The notes under the pieces are model-generated. The model saw only the letters and a program-made list of their open reading frames with translations, ran no database searches and was not told where the DNA came from. Made by a program: the position numbers and the translations under genes. From positions 3,423,001-3,487,000 of the forward strand of contig JAWRVZ010000025.1 in assembly GCA_037043235.1 (NCBI GenBank): a DNA stretch of 64,000 bases. The letters are read 5' to 3'. This document shows, piece by piece, positions 55,763 through 64,000 of the stretch (position 1 is the stretch's first letter; each line of letters begins with the position of its first letter). The stretch is from Rhodeus uyekii. Lineage: Eukaryota > Chordata > Actinopteri > Cypriniformes > Acheilognathidae.

Positions 55763-58599
55763 TTAAATGATTAAGTGTTTTTGATTGTGACTTATGAATA
55801 TTTCACCATAGCTTCTTGATTGTTATGTATTTGATGTGGATACTTGTGTTGATTAATGATAATGTATTCCTGATTTTTGTTGTTTCATGCTTCATTGTTG
55901 TGGTTGGTGTAAAATTATACCTTATATGAAAGTAAATGTCTTTTGCATTTTTTTTAGGTGGATGTGATTTACATGTTTAGAATTTTTTTATTTAATTTGG
56001 CTAATTGTTGATGGATGATGTGTAAGTTGTTTATAGATATTAATCGTATTTAATGTTTAACATTAATTAAACCGTTAATTGATTGTGACGTCAACAAATA
56101 ATTAGTTGTAAAAAATAGATTAGATTATATCACACACTAAATAAGGCCTGTTAAAAAAAATATTTGGAGTGTGATTCACAACTGAATTCTCAAATTTAGC
56201 TTTGTCTTCATATGCAAATGATAGACGAATAGAAAATAGTTATTTTAAATTGTAATGACATTTCACAATACTACTGTTTTAAAGTATTTTAAATGCCTTT
56301 TTGGTGAGCATAAGACATTGAAAACATTTTAACATAAAAAAAAAAAATCTTAACTTTTGACCAGTGGCATATACAGAAGCTGTAGCCAGAGATGTTCAAA
56401 ATGGGGCCGGACCAGCCAGTGCACTTTAGCAACCTCATAGCAAACCAGAATGTTTTTTGTATGTTTTTTTTTACAACCGAATAGCATCTCCCTGGCAACC
56501 ACCCAAAAGCAACACCAACATCAAACAACATCTTGCCTTGGTTTCCCAGAGAGATTTACAGAGCCTGAGCTGGTGTCATTAACAGGCAGCAATGCTTTTC
56601 AAATATACCTCAGTCTTTATTCTGTGCACTTTAAAACTAGAAAAGTGACAGTACTCACTCTTGCCATCTCAGTATTCAAGAGTGACAGCATTCTTTGGGA
56701 ATCCAAAGCGCAAAAAAATGGAAAAGGCATGACTGCTGGCAACAGCAGTGATGCAGGTTTGGTTGTGGATTCTGGCCCATGCAGGTGTGTTTCAGGAAAG
56801 ATGATATAATTTATCACCATTGTGCCCTTCTTTCAAGACACTTAACCCACATTGCCCCAGGGAGACTGCATCTATAGCGATGAAAATACATCACGAAACA
56901 ATAAGAGGTGTATTTAATTAAAAGAGATCAAGTGCTTAATTTTTTGCTTTAATGCAATTGCTAGTATGACATTTTCTGCAATTGTCTGCAAAATAATACA
57001 GAATGTTCATTCATGATGGGAACATCTAAAATATTGTTTTAAAAATAAAGTTATTAAACTCTCACTATAATCTTTAGATTGCTGCATCCTTATCAGCTTA
57101 TTAGCCATTTCTGCTCCCTGATATATCATTTTTCAGCCATTTTGTTTTTTAAATAATATTTAGATATGTAGAAATCACTATTATATAATTACAAATCATC
57201 AACGTTTGATCATCATCATTTTTCAACGTTGGGCACTTTTTGTACTGAAGGAAAAGCAGGAAAAGAATTGTTTCCACAATCAAATGATTCATAAGTAACT
57301 TTTGTACTAAAATAACTATTTTCAGTCAATGGTGATGAATATGTTCATGTAATTGGTCTAGGTAGAAGAGATCTACTACACTAGTGTGTCCGTTGATAAT
57401 TGCTGCTGCTGCTGCAGAGCAACTACAGAGACTTCTGCCAATAGACATGCTGCTGTGACCATGAAAGACATGCTGCTGCTATGGCTATGCTATGTGTGCC
57501 TTGCCGTGTCTGAGCCTGCCTTTCCAAATGGCTTAATGGTATACATATATTTTAACTTTGAAGGCTGATAGAGAAAAGAAAAAAAAAACCTAGCAACCAC
57601 CTAAGCAAATAGTATGATAATTAAGTGTCAGTTGATGATTAACATTGTCAAAAACCTCTATCCTCCTCTTTTCATATGTGGAAGTCGTTTGGAACAACAG
57701 ATGAGTAACAGAGCGTTATTCTGACACAGCATGTAGTTGAAATCAGCATGCATGCACAGCGTAGGAAATTAAAATATCACCCTTGTAAAATAACAAAGGC
57801 GTCATTGGAGGTTTCGAGCAAAATACTTTATGGTGAGCCCCATTTCACTTGAACATATTCTCATATCTGCAATCCTTAGTCACTGTATTCTCACGGCAAA
57901 CTAGAAAAAGCACTTGCTGTTGCTGCTGAATAAACACAATAATGAAATAGCAGCTGCTTATATTCTTAGTAATGAACTCCTGCATCGAATGCAGAACTGT
58001 AAAACACGATACTTTGTTTAAACATGTTTTAGGAATTAAAAAGCAGACCATGTGAAGCACAAAGAAACGGAATAAAAGAATATTCCCTTATCTTTGACCT
58101 TGAAGTTCAGAGGAATAATGGTCTGCTGTAAAATCGTTCTGATAGTGTCCTGCAAAAATCACAGAACCTAACTCTTGAAAAGTTAAGCAGATCAAGTTAA
58201 TTTTCTGCAAAATCAGTCCAATCAGCTGAAGCCATGTTAGATTTTTTTTTCAGATTGCATTAAGAACTATCTGACTAAACTATATATATATATATATATA
58301 TATATAGTTATAAATGTTATAAATTTATAAACTCATTATAAATGTAATATAATATGAATAACCCAAGCAATTATTAGTTCTTTGATTTCCTTGTTTTACT
58401 TAATTATGATTGTTTGCCTTGCTTTATGGAGAGACAGTATTTGGGAGAATGAAAATACTTGTTTTACTTTGACTTGAACTTCATTTAACATATACAGATA
58501 AGAATATAACTAAGTTATGCCCTGGTGAAAAAAAATGAATCAAACAAATCTCTCTCAATTATATTAAACACCTCATGCAATTTGTTAATGCACTTGATA
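55763..58599. other. Intronic DNA with small repeats
   Basis: Contains a SINE core fragment near 56820-56880 (GTGCCCTTCTTTCAAGACAC, TTGCCCCAGGGAGACTGCAT), CAACCACC-type simple repeats near 56490 and 57585, a CTG-rich patch near 57400-57490 and a TA run at 58281. No exon recognised. Confidence 0.4.
58281..58306. repeat. (TA)n microsatellite
   Basis: Perfect TA repeat of about 13 units. Confidence 0.95.
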
Positions 58600-58732
58600 C
58601 ATTTACATTTATACAATTGGCTTTCCAAAGCATTCAAGGTACATATTGGCATTCTAATCAGTTCTTTCTTTCCCTGGAAATCGAACCCATGACCTTGCTG
58701 TTGCAGACACCATGCTCTACTGTTTGAGGAAC
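58600..58732 (-). mobile_element. tRNA-derived SINE copy
   Basis: The minus-strand head (CTCAAACAGTAGAGCATGGT, AAGGTCATGGGTTCGATTTC) and tail (TTTACATTTATACAATTGG side) match 21882-22032, with the distal tail shortened by an internal deletion (GGCTTTCCAAAGC). Confidence 0.65.
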
Positions 58733-60371
58733 AGGGGAGTTTGATAGAGCAACAAGGACTCACAAAATAGTACAATTGGGAACTGTTCAGAAAGACTAAG
58801 TATAGTGAACTGACCAATTCTTGGAGTAACTTCCTCAGCGCCTACAGCTCTGTGTGATATTAAGGATTGTGTTGAGACATTGTCCAGACAGGCGTTTTCA
58901 TTTCTTGTCACACTGATGATAAGAAGGGCATCTGTTTTAGGTGCCAGGTGACATCGGTGAAAATGGAAAACAACATGAGGCACAAGGTCCAGAGACACCA
59001 ACAAACTCTGTATTTCCCAAAATAGTTTCTATGTGTCTCACCTTGGTGCCATTGAATCTTGCACGGTTCAAATAGCTGCTGATGACACAGTAAAATACAT
59101 TCATTTTTACATTTGTGTTCTGATCAAACTCTTTCTTAGCAAGTTAAAAGAATCAGCAACCATGTCAGTCACCCATTGCCGGCAATTGTACGTACTTCAT
59201 ATCATTGATAAAAAAAATTTTAACTCAATATTTAATTGAATTATTTTAGAATGAACTAATATTTCCTGTTTTCTTGTTAAAAGGTTATTTTAAACAATTA
59301 TTTCATCCAAAAATGTATATTTCACCCATTTATTTTCTCTCATATCTATCCAAAAATATATGATGTTCTTTATTTTGTATAACGGTTTTAAAGAACTAAT
59401 TGGTCCATTTTATGAACGTAAGGGGGAACCGGATGTCAAATTCAAAAATTATTTTTCGTTTGATTTACTCCTAACCTTGATATTCATGTGAAAGCTCATT
59501 GGGGAAGGTCTCTTAAATTACCATTATTTGATCATGCTGGGGTATATTTGTTTAGTTATGTATCATTTAGCAGATGTTTTACATCCACAGTACTTTTGTT
59601 GGAATGGCAGTCCTAGAATTACCTCGTATTTTGATGGGAAATGGTTAAAGGTATCCCACTAACTCTTCAGTTCACAGGCCACACTAACCGTGGGATTAAC
59701 TGTCTAAAGGACAGTTTAATCTCAGGTCTGTTGGCCATAGCTCTTTCTTTAGGTGCATAAAAGTGAATTACCAACATGTTTTATTTCAGTAAATTCAGCC
59801 TAATTAATCAGCTAACAACTAGGGAATGAATGTCTATTATTACAGATAATTACAGACTCAAATCACAGCTTCTGTTTTATTACTTTCTCGCACTGTACCA
59901 TGATCTCTATTCCTTTCCATACAAGTTATTAAAATACACATACACCCACAGGATTTCAATAAGCGCATTTATGATACACTTAAGTAATTATCTAAACCTC
60001 TGCTTATTATGTATTATTGTGCTTTTGTTACATTCCTTTTCTTACAGTTCCTACAGTTTTCATCTCTGGCCACTTCATTCATGAGTTCTTAGTAATTCTC
60101 TTACTGGCTAATATCTCTGAACTTGTGTGTGGCAAGCTGATTTTGACTTTTGGTTGCATTGTATTGGCAGGTAGGGGTTCAGTATAAGGGCACAAAGGCA
60201 AGCATTAAGATCCTGGTAGGATGTTTTTATGTGTGTGTGCGTGTGTGTGTGTATTTAAATGGGAGGTACAAAATCTTGGCTGGTGAGTGTGATGATACGA
60301 TATAAGGTTGGAGGAGAGTACATGACTGTCTTTTGGATTGTTTAAAAGGTGAAGTGTGTAATTTTTTGAAT
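58733..60371. other. Intronic DNA, nothing supported
   Basis: AT-rich with a GT run near 60230-60250. No exon recognised. Confidence 0.45.
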
Positions 60372-60943
60372 GTCAAAACGTTCTTTTAGTTAACCCAATA
60401 ATACAATTTCTGTCATTAATTACTCCCCTTCATGCCATCCGTAAGACTTTCGTTCATCTTCAAAACACAAATAAAGATCTTTTTAATGAAATCTCGAGCT
60501 TTCCGTCCCTCCAATGATAATCTATGCAACTACCAATTTGTATGCCCAAAAAAGGTAGTAAAGACATTATTTAAGTAAACTATGTGACTCCAGTGGTTTA
60601 ATCTCAATTTTATTAGTGCTTTGTGCAAAAAAACATAATTTACCACTTTATTTACAAAATATTAATCTACAACATGCCTCTCTTGAACAGAAGTTTGTAT
60701 TTTGTACAAAGCATCACTTCATAAAATTGAGGTTAAACCTCTTGGGTCACATGGATAACTTTTATGATGTCTTTACTACCTTTATGGGGATTGAAAGTGG
60801 TAGTTGCGTAGACTGTCAATGGAGGGGCAGAAAGCTCTCGGATTTCAACAAAAATTAAGTTGTGTTCCAAAGATGAACGAAGTCTTACAGGTTTGGAACG
60901 GTTAATGACAAAATGTGCATTTATGGGTGAACTAACCCTTCAA
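60372..60943. mobile_element. Large foldback element, arms of about 270 bp
   Basis: The left arm (TTCTGTCATTAATTACTCCC, GTAAGACTTTCGTTCATCTT, CGAGCTTTCCGTCCCTCCAA, AAGGTAGTAAAGACATTAT) is repeated inverted in the right arm (TTTTGTCATTAACCGTTCCA, GTAAGACTTCGTTCATCTTT, GAGAGCTTTCTGCCCCTCCA, AAGGTAGTAAAGACATCAT). The pairing continues inward through the TTTTGTACAAAGCA region at the tip. The right outer end reads GGGTGAACTAACCCT, the family terminus. Non-coding; transcribed, it would form a long hairpin inside the dlgap2 intron. Confidence 0.8.
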
Positions 60944-61851
60944 TTTGCATTGGCCGTTTGTAAACCATTTAAAAGCTGATTTGCTTGAAAAGATTGTTTG
61001 AGAATCCCAAACAGACAACATGGCAAGACCAGCCAATAGCAGTAAGTAAAAAAAAATTTTTTTTGAAAGTCATTATTTTTGCAATTATGGTTGGTGATTC
61101 TAGTGCCCTGGAAATTACATACTTCACTTTTAAGGATAAAGGATTTCAGACAAGCTTTATTTTCTTTTCATGTTCCTATGAAAGTAGTTGAGAATTCACA
61201 CATTAGGTGCTGATTAGAGAGTTGAGGATGAAGGGAATGCTATTGATGTTTGAGAAGCTTTGGCAGTGAGGCCGTGTTAGTGGCTTCAAAAGTGTCATCT
61301 GATTTCTTCACACTTTCTCTCCTGTCCATATGGCTGTCTGGCATTTTCTGCGGTCCGTGGTTCTGAACAGAGACTAGAAGCACTGAAAATGGGTGTTCTG
61401 AAGCTTCAATGTAATGTCTTACAAGTCTTTCCCATGACGGGATTTCTGGGTTAGGCCGTCGTACCATTTAATGTCCAAGCAATAACCTATTTGTATTGTT
61501 TCATAAAAATAGTAAAAATTAGAAAGTTTATAACATTATTGAGTTATTTTGACGTATCAAGACTAATCCAAACACTAATCTAAACCATACTGAATGATGT
61601 TTCTTTTGGACCTTTTGGGAATTAGTTTGCTTGCTGCCAGCAATCTGTTTTATCTGTTTTCATTTTTGGCCTACAGGTTTGCACAGTTGAAAGTTCTCAC
61701 ATTTCTCACACAAAGCTTCTAACTGAGTCACTTTATCTTTAAAGTTTTCAGAGAGTTCACTATTGATGGTTTTTCCAGAGTGATCCTTCAATCTAATTTG
61801 AAGCAGGCTACTTTTTGGCTACATTAGTTTTTGGTTGTTCCCTCCATTTAG
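60944..61851. other. Intronic DNA before the 61852 exon
   Basis: No repeat or exon supported. It ends in the acceptor tract GTTGTTCCCTCCATTTAG. Confidence 0.5.
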
Positions 61852-62008
61852 CTCGGGCTACCACTTGCAAACAGCGAGAGATATGCGCCCTCACCCCAGC
61901 GTGTCTCTGGACCCATCAACCAACTTCAACCCTCCACAATTTCGCTCCAGAAACCAGAGCTACATGCGTGCAGTCAGTACCTTCAGTCAGGCAAGCTGTG
62001 TCAGCCAG
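61852..62008 (+). CDS. dlgap2: dlgap2 coding exon with second RxxSY repeat
   Basis: Acceptor CCTCCATTTAG|CTCGGG; donor CAGCCAG|GTGAGT; 157 nt. The first base completes an AG|C serine codon, and 52 further codons end in phase 0. It contains SLDPSTNFNPPQFRSRNQSY, then MRAVSTFSQASCVSQ (about residues 444-478), which closely follows the DLGAP2 FRSRNQSYMRAVS block. R459, S462 and Y463 are the expected guanylate-kinase-domain contact pattern. The correct frame differs from the one starting with the first ATG in this region. Confidence 0.94.
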
Positions 62009-63275
62009 GTGAGTCCAACCACTCCCAACACAACACGGCACTGACACTCAGGTACAAGAAAGGACAATCTACTTACAGTAAGTGGTTTCAAGCACAGGGC
62101 TTTAGCTGTACTTTTTGTCTGAGATGTCCTTCCCTTTTCTCAGATTGTGTCTTGAGCTGATGAACTGAATAGTAGACTTCCTGTAGACTGTTACCTTAAG
62201 TAAAATTGTCTATGATTGATAAAGGGTTTTCCACTTAAAGCCAGCGTAAAGTGTTGACTGGTTGACTAGTTTAGTCCACTGATCCAACTAGACAGGCTAG
62301 ACAGTAATACATTTAGGTCAAGGTGATTGAACGACTGAACTACCAGCTGGAGTCGAGTACAACCTGATAGGTTATCTGGTAGGTTTATGGGTTTAACCGA
62401 TATAATTACCAGCTGGTTGGGCAGAAAATGACCAAGTAAGTCATCCAGTCGATTGGTGGGCTGCCTTGACTAAGGGATTGGGGAATGTGTTTAGTCGATT
62501 TAACTATGTTCCAAAACCTAGCTTGATTTAGATGGCTGAGTTCCCAGTTCTGGAGATATTTATTTAAGAACTTATATTTTATCATGTTTGGTTAGACAGC
62601 CAAAAAGGGTTTCAAAACATTTGAAATTGCTAAATTCTGTTCATATAAGAAATTGCTGAAACAGGATACCAGAAGGCTGAAATCAAGCTCTGTTGAGCTG
62701 TAGTGGTGTTAGTTTATGTGGGATTTAGGTAGATAACTGTTTTTTGGCTCCATCAATAAAAAACTATAAACTGCTACCTACCTAATGGTTATAATTTAGA
62801 TGTTTTTCATTAGGGTAGAGTAAGTGTTCAAGCTTGTGTTGTAGTGTTACGGTGACTTACAAAGCAGTAATTTAATAGTTACATAGAATTTTACAATCTT
62901 TATATCATTTAGATGAATGTTGATTTAATTTGATTTAGGAAAATTCTCTTATTCTCTTGCTCTTGTTTATGAAAATCTTTGCATATCAAGTTTTCTTGCT
63001 GTCTGCTGCTGTTGACTGTTTGTGTCATTTTCCCAAAACAGTCTGCTTTTCTTTATTTACATATTATGAGATGATATTACAGCCTGAAATGTTTTCTCTT
63101 ATCTTGTTGCTTTCTGACATAATTCTACTGAGACGTTCAAGGTCGGAAATTGCCAGTGGTATATTCCTCCTGCTAACACTCCTTCATATTTACTGTGCAA
63201 AGGGGAAGAATCAAAGTGAGAAAGAGAAAGGAAGAGGAAAAATTAAGGACTGCTATTCCTGTTTTTGTCTCTCAG
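62009..63275. other. dlgap2 intron, short
   Basis: GT-AG intron. Around 62230-62500 there are loose repeats of GACTGGTTGACTAGT / CCAACTAGAC / CCAGCTGG type without a clear element. The open frame 62957-63283 runs through the acceptor and is not a separate gene. Confidence 0.5.
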
Positions 63276-63495
63276 GTGAGTGAGACTGAGGTCAATGGCC
63301 AGTTTGAGTCAGTTTGCGAGTCCGTTTTTAGCGAAGTAGAATCCCAGGCCGTGGAGGCCTTGGACCTGCCCGGATCTTTCCGCACTCGAAGCCACAGTTA
63401 CCTGCGTGCAATTCAGGCTGGGTATTCCCAAGATGACGACTGCTTGCCTTCAATGACATCTTCTACTGTCACTTCAACTCTCAGATCCACAACAG
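63276..63495 (+). CDS. dlgap2: dlgap2 coding exon with third RxxSY repeat
   Basis: Acceptor TTTTTGTCTCTCAG|GTGAGTGAG; donor CAACAG|GTAACC; 220 nt, 73 codons plus one base. It starts VSETEVNGQFESVCESVFSE, a hallmark DLGAP block, continues VESQAVEALDLPGSF, then RTRSHSYLRAIQAGYSQDDD (about residues 514-533). R516, S519 and Y520 form the third repeat. It ends in a Ser/Thr-rich run (SSTVTSTLRSTT) with a glycine codon split across the intron. The first bases GTGAGT of this exon mimic a donor, so automated splicing could misplace the boundary; the reading frame and homology fix it here. Confidence 0.95.
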
Positions 63496-64000
63496 GTAAC
63501 CGTATGCCTCAAATCCCACCTGAGAGAAAGAGAAAAGGCATAGAGCACATACTCGCCATACATTCAGCACATGCTGAACGACATACTCTGGCATACCTAC
63601 ATATGTACAGTGGGATTCCCTTGTGCTTGAGAGATGACTGACTTGAATGTTGTCCGTCGGCTCCTGTCTGTTGAGTGTGTGTTTGCTTTTCTGCGTCTGT
63701 GCTCCCCGAGTGTTGAAAGACGGTTGCCTGCAATTCCCTTTGCACGAGTCATGTGTCCCTTTCTGGGCTTCTGATTGGTTGGGTCCTGTGGTATTGAGAG
63801 ACTAGACTTGGGGTCAGAGGGACTTTCTTAGGCAGCTGAATATGTGACATCGCACACTGCTGAAGACACAACTCAGCATGCTTTTAACTAGCACAGCTGT
63901 CTGAAGCATGCGACACACCACAAGGAAGTGTTTTCACGCAGAGCAGAGAGTAAGGTTAAAGTTGGGCAGACTTTAGACATGTTCACAGTTTTTGTATTTT
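63496..64000. other. Start of the next dlgap2 intron
   Basis: Begins GTAACCGTATG. No further exon is recognised before the window edge. Confidence 0.55.

Larger units (their letters stand above)
34287..63495 (+). other. dlgap2: dlgap2 locus, part in window (four exons, three introns)
   Basis: DLGAP2 (SAPAP2/GKAP2) is a postsynaptic-density scaffold linking PSD-95-family guanylate-kinase domains to Shank proteins. The four exons give about 551 codons from the internal methionine, roughly half of the usual ~1000-residue protein. The C-terminal guanylate-kinase-associated (GKAP) homology domain and Shank-binding PDZ ligand lie beyond the right edge. Introns are 35429-52350, 52557-61851 and 62009-63275, all GT-AG. 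Exon phases are consistent throughout. Introns carry many transposons but none breaks an exon. Paralogue choice among DLGAP1-4 rests on N-terminal blocks specific to DLGAP2 (see the first exon). Teleosts may have two dlgap2 copies; I cannot tell which this is. Confidence 0.9.

Noticed and set aside
57386..57568. Short frame resembling a secreted peptide (CTG-rich start, hydrophobic middle)
   Set aside because: It sits in a CTG-rich repeat-like patch within a dlgap2 intron, with no conserved motif or splice support.
1..64000. CRISPR arrays, bacterial operons, rho-independent terminators, Shine-Dalgarno sites
   Set aside because: None seen, and the spliced vertebrate gene and eukaryotic transposons make them inapplicable.

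Overview
The window is vertebrate, most likely a cyprinid or other cypriniform fish. Reasons: (i) four spliced coding exons of a teleost DLGAP2 (SAPAP2) orthologue lie on the + strand; (ii) the rest is AT-rich intronic or intergenic DNA packed with typical teleost transposon families: a DIRS retroelement, hAT, Tc1, pogo/Tigger-like and TTAA-flanked elements, tRNA-derived SINEs, a 5S-rRNA-derived SINE and L2-like LINE debris. No bacterial-type operons, CRISPR arrays, rRNA or functional tRNA genes were found.

Layout. 1-10.6 kb is gene-free and holds scattered SINEs, a GATA microsatellite and an 834-bp TTAA element with subterminal palindromes. 10.66-16.22 kb is an apparently complete, intact DIRS-type tyrosine-recombinase retrotransposon on the - strand: gag-like ORF, RT/RNase H/methyltransferase-like ORF, tyrosine recombinase, 163-bp inverted terminal repeats and an internal complementary region that records the joined ends. 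16.2-34.2 kb is transposon debris, including a hAT element with an 8-bp target duplication, a Tigger-like element with a transposase remnant and a second TTAA element inserted in it, nested TIR elements at 29.5-31.3 kb, and an L2 reverse-transcriptase relic.

34.29-63.50 kb is the 5' half of dlgap2. A large exon (34287-35428) carries the N-terminal region. Three smaller exons (52351-52556, 61852-62008, 63276-63495) each carry one RxxSY-type repeat of the kind that binds the guanylate-kinase domain of PSD-95 family scaffolds. Splice phases agree across all four exons. The introns (about 16.9, 9.3 and 1.3 kb) hold a deleted Tc1 element, a nested inverted-repeat cluster at 41.7-44.0 kb, hAT MITEs, LTR-like pieces and a 0.57-kb foldback element. 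The gene continues beyond both window edges.

The only genes that clearly work together are the three DIRS ORFs. The dlgap2 product is a postsynaptic-density scaffold. I see no evidence of an undescribed biological system. The most unusual sequence features are the intact DIRS element with its circle-junction record, a 2-kb doubly open reading frame inside it, and the palindrome-rich TIR elements at 43 kb and 60 kb. All family names come from motifs read by eye; no database search was run.
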